A DNA stretch of 64,000 bases from Rhodococcus sp. SMB37 (GCF_004345605.1 NZ_SLVY01000002.1:310001-374000); one strand, 5' to 3'. Counted from the first letter of the stretch, positions 35,396 through 44,871 are shown. Notes: generated from the sequence alone by a model not told the origin. Numbers and translations: made by a program.

Positions 35396-36910
35396 GTGAA
35401 CCAGTACATCGCCGCGATCGACCAGGGCACCACGTCCAGCCGATGCATCATCTTCGACCACGACGGGCGTGTCGTGTCGGTTGCGCAGAAGGAACACCGG
35501 CAGATCTTCCCGCAGGCGGGCTGGGTCGAGCATGATCCCGAGGAACTGTGGCTCAACACTCGCGAGGTGGGTGCTGCAGCACTCGCAAAGGCGGATCTGC
35601 GCAGGAAGGACATCGCGGCGATCGGGATCACCAACCAACGTGAGACCACTGTCGTGTGGGATCGCGCCACCGGAAAGCCGGTGTACAACGCGATCGTGTG
35701 GCAGGACACCCGGACCGACCGACTGGTGGAGCAACTGGCGGGAGACGCCGGCCCCGACCGGTATCGGGCCACGACGGGGCTGCCGCTGTCCACCTACTTC
35801 TCCGGGCCGAAGGTCCGGTGGATCCTCGACAATGTCGACGGAGCGCGGGAGAACGCCGAGGCGGGCCACCTCGCTTTCGGCACGGTCGATACCTGGATCC
35901 TGTGGCACCTCACCGGCGGCCGCGGACAGGACGGAAACCCGCCGGGCGTCCACGTCACGGACGTGACCAACGCCTCGCGCACGATGCTGATGGATCTCGA
36001 GACCCTGCAGTGGGATCCGCAGATCTGTGAGGACTTCGGTATCCCGATGTCCGTGCTGCCGGAGATTCGCAGTTCCTCCGAGGTGTACGGACATGCACGC
36101 GAGCGTGGCCCGCTCGCGGGGGTGCCCGTGGCCGGAATCCTCGGCGACCAGCAGGCCGCGACCTTCGGCCAAGCGTGTCTGTCTCCTGGGGAAGCGAAGA
36201 ACACCTACGGCACAGGAAATTTCCTTCTCCTGAACACCGGGACGACGCCGGTGCACAGCAAGCACGGCCTGCTCACCACCGTGTGCTACCGCATCGGCGA
36301 TGCGGACGCCGTCTACGCCCTGGAGGGTTCGATCGCGGTGACCGGATCGCTGGTGCAGTGGCTACGTGACAATCTCGGCATCATCGACTCTGCCGCGGAG
36401 ATCGAGACGCTCGCGGCGTCTGTTCCCGACAACGGCGGTGCCTACATCGTGCCTGCGTTCTCGGGTCTGTTCGCCCCTCGATGGCGTCCTGACGCACGCG
36501 GGGTGATCGCCGGTCTCACTCGTTTCGTCGACAAGAGGCACCTGGCGCGGGCCGCTCTCGAGTCCACGGCCTTCCAGACGCGGGAGGTGCTCGAAGCGAT
36601 GCGCGCCGACTCCCAGGTGGACCTGAGCACCCTCAAGGTCGATGGCGGGATGGTCGCGAACGAGCTGCTCATGCAGTTCCAATCCGACATGCTCGCGGTT
36701 CCGGTCGTGCGTCCGATCGTGCCGGAGACCACCGCGCTCGGCGCGGCCTATGCCGCCGGACTCGCCGTCGGATACTGGAGCGGCGAAGACGACATCCGGC
36801 GGAACTGGGCGGCCGACAAGACCTGGAAACCCACCATGGCCGCGGAACAGCGCGAAAGTCTCTACTCGGCCTGGAACAAGGCGGTCGAGCGCACGTACGA
36901 CTGGGCCTGA
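35396..36910 (+). CDS. glpK: glycerol kinase
   Basis: 504 aa. It phosphorylates glycerol to sn-glycerol 3-phosphate, the substrate of the divergent GlpD. The N-terminal phosphate loop is [16 protein letters not shown], and the FGGY-family C-terminal signature region is complete ([17 protein letters not shown]). The GTG at 35396 with GAGGA five bases upstream is the start; the longer frame is rejected because it runs through the intergenic region. No glycerol facilitator gene is adjacent. Confidence 0.95.
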   Translation: MNQYIAAIDQGTTSSRCIIFDHDGRVVSVAQKEHRQIFPQAGWVEHDPEELWLNTREVGAAALAKADLRRKDIAAIGITNQRETTVVWDRATGKPVYNAIVWQDTRTDRLVEQLAGDAGPDRYRATTGLPLSTYFSGPKVRWILDNVDGARENAEAGHLAFGTVDTWILWHLTGGRGQDGNPPGVHVTDVTNASRTMLMDLETLQWDPQICEDFGIPMSVLPEIRSSSEVYGHARERGPLAGVPVAGILGDQQAATFGQACLSPGEAKNTYGTGNFLLLNTGTTPVHSKHGLLTTVCYRIGDADAVYALEGSIAVTGSLVQWLRDNLGIIDSAAEIETLAASVPDNGGAYIVPAFSGLFAPRWRPDARGVIAGLTRFVDKRHLARAALESTAFQTREVLEAMRADSQVDLSTLKVDGGMVANELLMQFQSDMLAVPVVRPIVPETTALGAAYAAGLAVGYWSGEDDIRRNWAADKTWKPTMAAEQRESLYSAWNKAVERTYDWA

Positions 36911-36923
36911 CCCGGAGGTCCGG

Positions 36924-38324
36924 CTAGCCGGTGAGCCACATGCCATCGGGAATGGGCGCACCGAGACCGGACAGCCGGACCCCGTGCATGTCGTCACCTA
37001 TGAGAACCGCCGGCGCGGGCCGGACGTACCACGCACCCGGGATCAGCTCGGCCAGGCGTTCCTGCACGACGGCGTAGGCCGCCTCGCGCTCGTCCACGGT
37101 GGGGCCGACACGACCGGCGTCGAGCGCCGCGTCGAGGTCGGGATCATCGATTCCCACGATGTTCCCCTCGGACGCCGAGTGGAAGCTCGACCACAGGGAA
37201 TGATCGGGGTCCTGAATGGTCACGCCGTGGACCATCATGTCGAAGTCGCGCGTACCGAACCGCGCGAATGCGGCGGGGAAGTCGAGGACCTCGACCTCGA
37301 CGTTGTCGAAAGCCCTCAGCTGTGCCTGTGTGGTCTCCGCGACCGCTTTGTTCTCCACGGTCGGGAATGTCGTGAAGGTGAACGACACCGGCTTCCCCTC
37401 GGCCGCCAATTCATCGAACAGTTGCTGTGCAGCTTCCGTGTCGTGGCCGCCCATCGGCACGACCTCGGCCGCCGTTCCTGCGTCTTCCGCTGTAGCGAGG
37501 GTGCTCCAGTTGCTGTCCGAGGCCAGGTCGGCGCCGCCGGTGGTGATCGAGTTGAGCCGTTGCGTGGTGTCGGCAGACGCGCGGAGCGTGAGTCCGTCCA
37601 GGTACGGCCGGGGCGCATCCCAGTAGTTCGGGTTCTTCTCGAGCTCGATGACGTCCTGTCTGAACCAGTTCGCCAGCGTGAAAGGACCTGCACCGATCGG
37701 GTTCTCGTCGAACGACGCCGCGCCCTGCTGCAACGCGTCCGGGGATGCGATCCAGTTCATCGAACTGACGATCACGCTGTGCGCGTAGTTCGGGTTCGGT
37801 GCGACCAACGTGACTTCGAGCGTCATGGGGTCGAGCACCTCGGTCGACGCGATCTGTGATGCCTCACCGATCGATCCCGACGCGGTGTCGGGGTCGCGCA
37901 ACCGATCCCAGTTGAACTTGACTGCCTCGGCGTCGAGCGGTGTGCCGTCGGAGAACGTCACGTCGGGTCGCAGTGACAGCACCATCGTGGCGCCGCCGTC
38001 GTCGCTCGAGAAGTCGGTGGCCAATCCGTATTCGATCTCGAGGGTGTCGACGTCGGTGGTCATGAGTGTGCCGTACAGCGCGTTTCCCAGCAGGGACGAA
38101 CCCGCATACGTATTGCTCATCGCCGCGGGGTCGAGAGTGCGCGGCTCACCCATCTGAATGACGGTCGCGACACCGCCCGCCACCGGTTCGCCGACCTCCG
38201 CCGGATCATTTCCTGCGCTACCGGAATCCGATCCGCCGCACGCGCTCAGCATCAGGACGGAACATACCGCGACGGCCGCCGCATCGATGCTGCGTTTCGT
38301 CCGCGACAGTCTTCCTCGAAACAT
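36924..38324 (-). CDS. peptide/nickel-type ABC substrate-binding lipoprotein (solitary)
   Basis: 466 aa. Start is the ATG at 38324 with GGGAGG upstream; the frame runs on into the merR gene but that part is antisense-like. A lipoprotein signal ends in LMLSACGG (Cys29), so the protein should be lipid-anchored outside the membrane. It belongs to the SBP_bac_5 family that binds peptides, nickel or opines. No permease or ATPase is next to it. It lies 70 bases downstream of merR. The promoter region has TAGTCT (38360-38365 on the complement) and a palindrome. Confidence 0.87.
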   Translation of the reverse strand: MFRGRLSRTKRSIDAAAVAVCSVLMLSACGGSDSGSAGNDPAEVGEPVAGGVATVIQMGEPRTLDPAAMSNTYAGSSLLGNALYGTLMTTDVDTLEIEYGLATDFSSDDGGATMVLSLRPDVTFSDGTPLDAEAVKFNWDRLRDPDTASGSIGEASQIASTEVLDPMTLEVTLVAPNPNYAHSVIVSSMNWIASPDALQQGAASFDENPIGAGPFTLANWFRQDVIELEKNPNYWDAPRPYLDGLTLRASADTTQRLNSITTGGADLASDSNWSTLATAEDAGTAAEVVPMGGHDTEAAQQLFDELAAEGKPVSFTFTTFPTVENKAVAETTQAQLRAFDNVEVEVLDFPAAFARFGTRDFDMMVHGVTIQDPDHSLWSSFHSASEGNIVGIDDPDLDAALDAGRVGPTVDEREAAYAVVQERLAELIPGAWYVRPAPAVLIGDDMHGVRLSGLGAPIPDGMWLTG

Positions 38325-38369
38325 TGGCACCTCCCGGCATCCCCGTCTGAACGAGACCGAGACTAGGTC

Positions 38370-38380
38370 ATTACTGTAAT
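38370..38380. promoter_or_regulatory. palindrome in the promoter of the solitary binding protein
   Basis: ATTACTGTAAT is an 11-base palindrome in an AT-rich stretch, inside the region that would be the spacer upstream of the TAGTCT -10 element. It may be an operator for the binding-protein gene. Confidence 0.4.
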
Positions 38381-38394
38381 ATGCACCATAAGGT

Positions 38395-39216
38395 TTACCG
38401 CGGGGATGTCGACCGCTTCGCGTCAGGGTCGGACACGTGGTGCACGACCCTCGTGAGCATGTTCTCGGCTCCGACCTCTGCCGGGTCGGTGAGGTAGTAC
38501 TCGCGCACCGGACCCACGGCCTCGACTCCGCGGGCCGCGAGGTCTGCGAACAGGGCGTGGTAGGCGACGGGCAGGAGTGACGCAGGTCCGGTGAAGTCCA
38601 CGGCAGCGAAGAGTCCACCCGGCATGAGGACAGCGTCGGCACCGACATCGGGTGCGACCTCGATCCCCACCCCGAAGTCGACAGTTCCCTCGAGGACCAC
38701 CGGGTACCGTCCGACCACCGGCGCATCCGTGTCGACGCCGAGCACGGCAGCATCCACCAGGAGACTCTCGATCGAGGCGGCAACAGTGCGGTCGAGGTCG
38801 TCCACGTCGGCGCTGCCTTCGCGCCACAGCACGACCTGATCGTCGATGCGGCGCACCCGAACGGGAAGTTCCGTCGCGGCAATCTCTTCGAGCGACCCGA
38901 CGAGGGCGAGCGAGCGCAACGCCCGCTCGGCCTCATGCTCGATCCGGGCACGCTCGACGGCCAGCACATCCGCACTGCGCGCCGGATCGTCGACGATGCG
39001 CCGGATCGAGGCGATCGAGACTCCGGCCCGGCGGAGCAGACCGATCCGCAGGGCCGTCGCGAGTTGGGCAGGCGCGTAGTACCGGTATCCGGTGTGCGGA
39101 TCGACCCGCCCGGGGGTCAGCAGTTCCTCGCGGTCGTAGTAACGTAGGGCCTTCACGGTGAGTCGGCACGCCTGCGCGAACTCACCGATGCTCATCCACG
39201 GTGTCCGATCGGTCAT
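38395..39216 (-). CDS. MerR family regulator with effector-binding domain
   Basis: 273 aa. The N-terminal MerR winged helix is clear (SIGEFAQACRLTVKALRYYD, PGRVDPHTGYRYY). A coiled linker (about 90-110) and a GyrI-like effector domain (about 125-265) follow, the BmrR/TipA layout used to sense hydrophobic or drug-like ligands. It is 28 bases downstream of the VOC gene and both probably come from the MerR-type promoter at 39672-39702, so it would control its own synthesis. Confidence 0.9.
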   Translation of the reverse strand: MTDRTPWMSIGEFAQACRLTVKALRYYDREELLTPGRVDPHTGYRYYAPAQLATALRIGLLRRAGVSIASIRRIVDDPARSADVLAVERARIEHEAERALRSLALVGSLEEIAATELPVRVRRIDDQVVLWREGSADVDDLDRTVAASIESLLVDAAVLGVDTDAPVVGRYPVVLEGTVDFGVGIEVAPDVGADAVLMPGGLFAAVDFTGPASLLPVAYHALFADLAARGVEAVGPVREYYLTDPAEVGAENMLTRVVHHVSDPDAKRSTSPR

Positions 39217-39244
39217 GTCGTGACAGTGCCTACCGTGACGGGAC

Positions 39245-39664
39245 TCACCGGTCCTCCGCGAACGGAATCACCGTGATCACATCGACCAGCAGGCCGTCGG
39301 GGTCGACGGTCATGAAGTGTCGCTGCCCGAAGTCCTCGCTGCGCAGACTCAGGGCGATGGGCAGTTCTGCTGCTACCGCACACGCGTGGACAGCGTCGAC
39401 GTCGTCGACCTCTACCGAGACGAGCACTCCTACAGGCGATCCGCGAAAGCCCTCCGGGATCGTCTCGTGGTCTTGTATGACGAGCCCGAGCTGCACCGAT
39501 TCGGTGATCGGCGAGTGCAGCTGTACGTACCAGTCGCTGTCGTACACGACAACCAGCCCCAGGAGGCCGGCGTAGAAGTCGCGGCTGCGGCGAAGGTCGG
39601 CGACCGGGACGACGGGAAAGATGCTCTGAGTTACGGAGGTACTCCGTGCTGTGAAGGTGCTCAT
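39245..39664 (-). CDS. VOC (glyoxalase/dioxygenase fold) protein
   Basis: 139 aa from the ATG at 39664. One VOC module (SIFPVVPVADLRRSRDFYAGLLG at the start, FMTVDPDGLLVDVI at the end) of the bleomycin-resistance/glyoxalase superfamily. Such proteins bind or modify small toxic molecules. The start lies seven bases behind the -10 box of a MerR-type promoter, so it is the first gene of a VOC-merR unit. Function is likely detoxification or ligand binding, not further defined. Confidence 0.85.
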   Translation of the reverse strand: MSTFTARSTSVTQSIFPVVPVADLRRSRDFYAGLLGLVVVYDSDWYVQLHSPITESVQLGLVIQDHETIPEGFRGSPVGVLVSVEVDDVDAVHACAVAAELPIALSLRSEDFGQRHFMTVDPDGLLVDVITVIPFAEDR

Positions 39665-39671
39665 GCATTTC

Positions 39672-39702
39672 ACCGTCTGCCCTCCCCTGAGGGGAGAGTC
39701 AA
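39672..39702 (-). promoter_or_regulatory. MerR-type promoter with 19-bp spacer and palindrome
   Basis: On the complement TTGACT (39697-39702) and GACGGT (39672-39677) are separated by 19 bases, the over-long spacing typical of MerR-activated promoters. The spacer contains CTCCCCTCAGGGGAG (39682-39696), a perfect inverted repeat resembling BmrR-type operators. The VOC ATG follows seven bases later. Confidence 0.85.
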
Positions 39703-39735
39703 CTCCCAGCGCCGTCATCGTGCGTGACCCGCCGA

Positions 39736-41133
39736 TCAGTCCAGGTCGTCGTGCCGCATCAGCTGACGCGCAGCCTCGGTCACCGACCCGCTCAGCGACG
39801 GGTACACCGAGAAGGTCTGCGCGAGGTCGGTCACGTTGAGGTTGTTCTGCACCGCCAGTGCGATCGGCAATATGAGCTCGGATGCGTTGGGCGCGACGAT
39901 GACACCGCCGATCACCACACCGGTCGCGGGGCGGCAGAAGATCTTGATGAAGCCGCGTCGCAACCCGGACATCTTCGCCCGCGGGTTCGTGTTGAGCGGC
40001 AGCATCACCGTGCGGGCAGGGATCTCGCCCTTGTCGATGGTGGCCTGGGTGACACCGACGGCCGCGATCTCGGGCCGGGTGAACACAGCCGCCGCCACCG
40101 TCTTGAGCTTGATGGGGCTCACACCCTCGCCGAGCGCGTGGTACATCGCGATACGTCCCTGCATCGCGGCGACCGAGGCGAGTGGCAGCAGGCCCGTGCA
40201 GTCGCCGGCCGCATAGATTCCGGGCACCGACGTGCGCGACACACGGTCGACATGCAGATAGCCACCCCGGTCGAGTTCGAGACCCACCTTGTCGAGTCCG
40301 AGACCCTGGGTGTTCGGGACCGATCCGACCGTCATGAGGGCGTGGCTGCCCTCGACGACGCGGCCATCCGACAGAAGCACACGGACGCCGCTCTCGGTGC
40401 GTTCGACCGAATCGGCGCGCGCGTGCTTGACGAGCGTGACGCCGCGTTCGGTGAGCACATCTTCGAGCACGAGTGCAGCGTCCTCGTCCTCGTGGGGCAG
40501 GATGCGGTCGCGGCTGGAGACCACGGTGACCTGAACCCCGACCTCGGTGTATGCCGACACGAACTCCGCGCCGGTCACACCTGAACCGACCACGACGAGG
40601 TGCTCAGGAAGCCTGTCGAGGTCGTAGAGTTGACGCCACGTCAGGATGCGTTCGCCGTCCGGTTCGGCGTTCGGAAGCACACGCGGACTCGCACCGGTCG
40701 CGATGAGCACCACATCGGCGTCGAGGACCTTGTCCTCACCGGTGAACAGATTGGCGCGGACCTTGTGCGCGGCCATCCCGACCTCGGGGTCGATCAGCTC
40801 ACCGTGTCCGGACAGCAGCGCGATGCCCGCGGCCTCGAGTCTCGTGCGAATGTCGGCCGACTGCGCACGCGCAAGACTCTTGACACGCGCATGCACCTGC
40901 GGCAGCGCGACGGACGTGCGTTCGAGTTCGATTCCGAGATCGGTGGCGCGCCGCATGTCGGTACGGATACCGGTGGACGCGATGAAGGTCTTGGACGGGA
41001 CGCAGTCGAAGAGAACACATGCGCCGCCGACGCCATCCGAATCGATCAGAGCCACCGACGCGCCGTACTGCGCTGCCACGAGCGCGGCCTCGTAACCGGC
41101 GGGTCCGCCGCCGATGATGACAATCCGAGTCAT
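39736..41133 (-). CDS. lpdA: flavoprotein disulfide reductase family NAD(P)H quinone reductase
   Basis: 465 aa from the ATG at 41133 with AGGAG upstream. It has the FAD motif VIIGGGPAGYEAALVAAQYG, the redox pair CVLFDC, the NAD fold VVVGSGVTGAEF and a dimerisation domain. The His-Glu pair used by lipoamide dehydrogenases near the C-terminus is missing (VYPSLSGSVTE instead of a His-Pro-Thr...Glu pattern). This fits M. tuberculosis LpdA (Rv3303c), which reduces quinones rather than lipoamide. It follows glpD at a distance here, as in the M. tuberculosis order. Confidence 0.9.
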   Translation of the reverse strand: MTRIVIIGGGPAGYEAALVAAQYGASVALIDSDGVGGACVLFDCVPSKTFIASTGIRTDMRRATDLGIELERTSVALPQVHARVKSLARAQSADIRTRLEAAGIALLSGHGELIDPEVGMAAHKVRANLFTGEDKVLDADVVLIATGASPRVLPNAEPDGERILTWRQLYDLDRLPEHLVVVGSGVTGAEFVSAYTEVGVQVTVVSSRDRILPHEDEDAALVLEDVLTERGVTLVKHARADSVERTESGVRVLLSDGRVVEGSHALMTVGSVPNTQGLGLDKVGLELDRGGYLHVDRVSRTSVPGIYAAGDCTGLLPLASVAAMQGRIAMYHALGEGVSPIKLKTVAAAVFTRPEIAAVGVTQATIDKGEIPARTVMLPLNTNPRAKMSGLRRGFIKIFCRPATGVVIGGVIVAPNASELILPIALAVQNNLNVTDLAQTFSVYPSLSGSVTEAARQLMRHDDLD

Positions 41134-41331
41134 TGTTCTCCTCTGTATCGATTCCGAATAAGGGTATCGGGCCGAACACGGGCGTCCGCGGGGGTGTGCG
41201 AACTCCCGTGACAACGCTATGCCACAGCGGGGGCACAGTGCAGACAGACCGCCCGAGCGCGCCGACGGCTCCGTCACAGCAGGCAGTGCCCGGCACGGTG
41301 CGATCGAGACCGAACCGTTAGCCTTGAGGAC

Positions 41332-41802
41332 GTGCCGATCTACGCCGCCTACGGGTCCAACATGCATCCAGAGCAGATGCTGACGCGCTGCCCGCATTCG
41401 CCGATGTCCGGTACCGGCTGGTTGCACGGGTGGCGGCTGACCTTCGCCGGCGCCGACATCGGCTGGGAAGGCGCGTTGGCGACGGTCGTCGAGGATCCTG
41501 AGTCCAAGGTCTTCGTCGTGCTCTACGACGTACCGGAGGACGACGAACGCAGCCTCGACCGCTGGGAAGGCGCCGAACTCGGCTTCCACCGCAAGATCCG
41601 AGTCCGCATCGACACGGCCGACGGCCCCATTCTGGCCTGGCTGTACGTCGTCGACGGATACGAAGGTGGACTTCCGTCGGCCCGCTATCTGGGTGTCATG
41701 GCCGACGCTGCAGAGATCGCCGGAGCTCCGTCCGACTACGTGATGAATCTACGCACCCGCAACAGCCGCAACGTGGGCCCGGGGCGTCCTGACGCTTTTT
41801 GA
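41332..41802 (+). CDS. gamma-glutamylcyclotransferase-like protein
   Basis: 156 aa. The N-terminal AAYGSNMHPEQML is the family glycine-rich loop and an acidic stretch (PEDDERSLDRWEG) holds the candidate catalytic Glu. Family enzymes cyclise gamma-glutamyl amines to 5-oxoproline, though the bacterial substrate is usually unknown. The GTG is seven bases after TAGCCT (41319-41324), so probably leaderless. It appears to be the last backbone gene before the accessory block. Confidence 0.85.
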   Translation: MPIYAAYGSNMHPEQMLTRCPHSPMSGTGWLHGWRLTFAGADIGWEGALATVVEDPESKVFVVLYDVPEDDERSLDRWEGAELGFHRKIRVRIDTADGPILAWLYVVDGYEGGLPSARYLGVMADAAEIAGAPSDYVMNLRTRNSRNVGPGRPDAF

Positions 41803-41854
41803 TCGGCCGCCCGCTGATCAACGCCTTCTGACCTACAGACGGCCGACATGCATG

Positions 41855-41884
41855 TGTCCCGGGACGCCGAAGCGTCCCGGGACA
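41855..41884. terminator. bidirectional hairpin terminator
   Basis: A perfect 12-bp stem (TGTCCCGGGACG at 41855-41866 with its complement at 41873-41884) and a 6-base loop between two convergent genes. There is no long T-run. Confidence 0.75.
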
Positions 41885-41900
41885 TATCGCCGGATTCCCA

Positions 41901-42988
41901 CTATCCGGCTGCCAGCGCATTCCCGTCGGGTCCCGCGTCCGGTGGGAACGTCCCGTTCGCGTACGGGTTGTACTCGTTGGTGAACAGATCCTCGGGGTCG
42001 ACCGCGCCGTCTTCCAGAATGCCGAGACGCACGCTCTGATCGATCCAGATCCCGAAGTCGTCGGCTGCGATCGGCCCGCCGGGGTCGGGCACGCCCGGAC
42101 TCTTCCACTGCTGGACGAATTCGGTGCTCTCGCTACGACCCCGAGCCTCGATGACAGAGACGAATCGATCGATCACCTCGTCACGCGGTCGGGTCTGTGC
42201 CCATCGGATGGCTCGCGCGGTCCCCTGCACGAAATCGGCGACCTCGTCCGGATGCTCCGCGATGAAGTCGTCACGAAACACGAGTGCACTGTAGGAGAGA
42301 GGTCCGGAGAGGTCGATATCGGTGAACAACGGTCGCAGGCCGCCGCGGGCGAGTGCTGCGTCCTTGATGATGCCACCGAGGTTCCCCACATCGATCGCAC
42401 CCTGCCGCAATGCCTGTTCCGTGTTGAGCGGAGGCACCACGACCAGTTCGACCTGTGCGATCTCGTCGTCGGACAACCCCGACCGGAACAACCATTCCTT
42501 GATCACATACTCGTGGTAGGCGCCGAGCGTGTTGATCCCGATCTTCTTCCCGATCAGATCCCGGGCGGACGTCAGTGGGCTTCCATCGAGGACGTAGTAC
42601 CCGTTGAAGGTGTGCTCCGTCGTGTCTCCGTCCGCGCCGCTCACCGACACCACAGCGGTCAGTGGAGCACCGGCTCCGGCAAGCTTCGCGATCGCGCCGT
42701 GGAACGCGGAACCGAAGTCGGTCTCCCCTGTGGCTGCGTTCTGGATACTCGAGGGCCCACTGGTGTTGTCCCCCAACCACTCCAGAGAAACACGGTCGAA
42801 GTATCCGAGGTCCGCGGCAAGCTCCGGGAAGGTGACGTTGCTCGGGCTACCCTCGTATCGGAGCACCCTTTCCCGTCCGGAGACGCCGCTTCGACGCTTC
42901 CGGGTGCGGCACCACACGCCGTCGACACCAGCGCGATCACCGCAAGCATGACCGCACCCACCGAAGATCTTCCCAGTACCGACGACAT
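41901..42988 (-). pseudogene. sulfonate/nitrate-type ABC substrate-binding lipoprotein, frameshifted
   Basis: The ATG at 42988 (GAGGAG upstream) opens a lipoprotein signal with lipobox LVSTACG and continues to about 42870. From there the conserved protein (RVLRYEGSPSNVTFPELAADLGYFD onward) is in the frame ending at 41901. One base appears to be missing at about 42866-42875 in a G/A-run on the complement (GGGAAAGGG). Apart from that it is a full-length SsuA/TauA-like binding protein. No permease or ATPase gene is nearby. It is the last gene after two TauD-type dioxygenases. A sequencing error is possible. Confidence 0.82.
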
Positions 42989-42998
42989 TCACTGCTCC

Positions 42999-43931
42999 TC
43001 AGTCGTTACCGTAGAAGAGCTCGCCCACCACGGACACTGATGTTCGCCCGTCGACACCGACCGGCACATCGCCTTCGATCGTGGTGCGGTGCAGAACTCG
43101 CACCACGTCGAGGTGATCGAGATCGGTGGGCGCTTGATGGGCGGTGATCCGGTTGTCCCACACGCCGATGCTGTCGTTCTCCCATCGGATTCTCACCGTG
43201 TACGCAGGATTCGTGATCTCATCGAACAACAAGTCGAGGATCCGGTCACTCTGCCGCGGGGACACTCCGATGATCCGACTGGTGAAGCCGGGTGTCACGA
43301 ACAGTCCGCGCTCACCCGTCTCCGGGTGCACGCGCACCACCGGATGCTCGGTGATGTACGGCTCCGTGGTGACATGCTGCTCCGACCGGCTCCCGGATGC
43401 CCACCTCGGTGTGCGCCCACCGAAACGGTGTTCGGCACGCAGGCCCTCGACGAATTTCTTCAGCGGCACGGGCAGATTCGCGTAGGCGGCACCCAGGTCG
43501 GTCCACGTGGTGTCACCCCCGACCTCGGGGACGAGTTCGGACCGCAGGAATGTGATCGCGGGAGGATTGACCAGCGCCGAAACATCCGAGTGCCAGAAGT
43601 TGGCGTACGAATACTTCTTGGTGCCGGACCGCTCCGCGTACTTTCGACTGTCGACCTCGAGGATCTCTTTATGGGGAGACTCCGGGTCATAGTTGTACGG
43701 ATGCGAATTGGTGACCCGGCCGAAGTACCGGGTGAACGCGATCTGTTCCGCATGATCGAGCGGCTGACCGCGGAAGTAGAGGACCTTGTGCTCGAGGAGC
43801 GCCGCTCGCAGTCGCGCGACGGTGACTGCATCGAGACTCTTCCGGAGGTCGATGCCCCCGACTTCGGCTCCGAGATGGCCGGCGACGGGTGCGATCTCGA
43901 AGGTCGTCGTGGGTTCGGCGAAAGTTGTCAT
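42999..43931 (-). CDS. TauD/TfdA-type Fe(II)/2-oxoglutarate dioxygenase (copy 2)
   Basis: 310 aa from the ATG at 43931, one base after the stop of the paralogue upstream. The metal ligands are His114-x-Asp116 (FWHSDVS) and His265 (NRITAH); Arg282 in HRTTIEGD should hold 2-oxoglutarate. The family hydroxylates sulfonates such as taurine, alkyl sulfates or phenoxyacids. The adjacent SsuA/TauA-like binding protein supports a sulfonate or sulfate ester. An IclR gene heads the unit, and GlpR or CysB-type control is not visible. Confidence 0.9.
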   Translation of the reverse strand: MTTFAEPTTTFEIAPVAGHLGAEVGGIDLRKSLDAVTVARLRAALLEHKVLYFRGQPLDHAEQIAFTRYFGRVTNSHPYNYDPESPHKEILEVDSRKYAERSGTKKYSYANFWHSDVSALVNPPAITFLRSELVPEVGGDTTWTDLGAAYANLPVPLKKFVEGLRAEHRFGGRTPRWASGSRSEQHVTTEPYITEHPVVRVHPETGERGLFVTPGFTSRIIGVSPRQSDRILDLLFDEITNPAYTVRIRWENDSIGVWDNRITAHQAPTDLDHLDVVRVLHRTTIEGDVPVGVDGRTSVSVVGELFYGND

Positions 43932-43932
43932 C

Positions 43933-44871
43933 TCATTCCTCGCCGCGGAATGCTGCGCCGGAGATCGACACGGACTCCCGGCCGTCCGGACCCACCGGGA
44001 CATCCCCCTCGATGGTGGTGCGGTACAGCACGCGGGTGACGTCGAGATGGTCGAGATCGGTGGGTGCCAGGTGCGCGGTCGCGCGGTTGTCCCACACTGC
44101 GATACTGCCGGGAAACCAACGGAACCGGACGGTGTAGGCGGGAGCCGTGACCTCCTCGAACAGCAGATCGAGGAGGTGATTGCTCTGCGACGGCGACAGC
44201 CCGACGATGCGGGAGGTGAATCCCGGTTGCACGAACAATGCCTTCTCCCCCGTCACCGGATGCACCCGCACCACGGGATGTTCGGTGACGAAGGGGTTGG
44301 CCTGCACGCGGCGGCCGTAGTCGCTGTCGGCGGACCATTGCGGTTGACGCCCACCGAATCGATGCTCGGCACGCAGGCCGTCGACGAGGTTGCGGAGGGA
44401 TTCGGGCAGGCCTTCGTACGCAGCGACCAGATTTGTCCAGGTGGTGTCACCGCCGCGCTCGGGAACCTCATGTGCGCGCAGCAGCGTTACGGCCGGCGGA
44501 TTCACTACCGCCGTGACATCGGTGTGCCACTTGTTGTCATAGCTGTACTTCTTGCGACCGAAGCGTCGTTCGTACTTGCGGCTGTCGACCGCCAGGATCT
44601 CCGGGAATCCCTCCGGCGCCTCGTCGTCGTACGGGTGCGACGGCGTGACTGTGCCGAAGTGTCGGGAGAACGCGATCTGCTGCGTATGGTCGATGTGCTG
44701 ATCGCGGAAGAACAGCACCTTGTACTTGTGCAGCTTCCGGCGCAGCTTCTCGGCATCGTTGCCTGCGACTGGCTTTCGCAGATCGATTCCGGTGACCTCG
44801 GCGCCGATATGGCCGGCGACCGGTCGTACGGCCAGTTCGGTCGATACAGGCGTTTCCTGTACAAGCGTCAT
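43933..44871 (-). CDS. TauD/TfdA-type Fe(II)/2-oxoglutarate dioxygenase (copy 1)
   Basis: 312 aa, strongly similar to copy 2. His116-x-Asp118 (KWHTDVT), His267 (NRATAH) and Arg284 (RTTIEGD) are the expected iron and 2-oxoglutarate ligands, so both copies appear active. Differences are scattered across the substrate-facing loops, so they may act on different sulfonates or phenoxy-type acids. A 107-base gap with a TTTC...GAAA inverted motif separates it from the IclR gene. Confidence 0.9.
   Translation of the reverse strand: MTLVQETPVSTELAVRPVAGHIGAEVTGIDLRKPVAGNDAEKLRRKLHKYKVLFFRDQHIDHTQQIAFSRHFGTVTPSHPYDDEAPEGFPEILAVDSRKYERRFGRKKYSYDNKWHTDVTAVVNPPAVTLLRAHEVPERGGDTTWTNLVAAYEGLPESLRNLVDGLRAEHRFGGRQPQWSADSDYGRRVQANPFVTEHPVVRVHPVTGEKALFVQPGFTSRIVGLSPSQSNHLLDLLFEEVTAPAYTVRFRWFPGSIAVWDNRATAHLAPTDLDHLDVTRVLYRTTIEGDVPVGPDGRESVSISGAAFRGEE

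Noticed and set aside
38325-38975. upstream extension of the solitary binding protein
   Set aside because: It runs within merR in another frame. The lipoprotein signal and GGGAGG fix the start at 38324.
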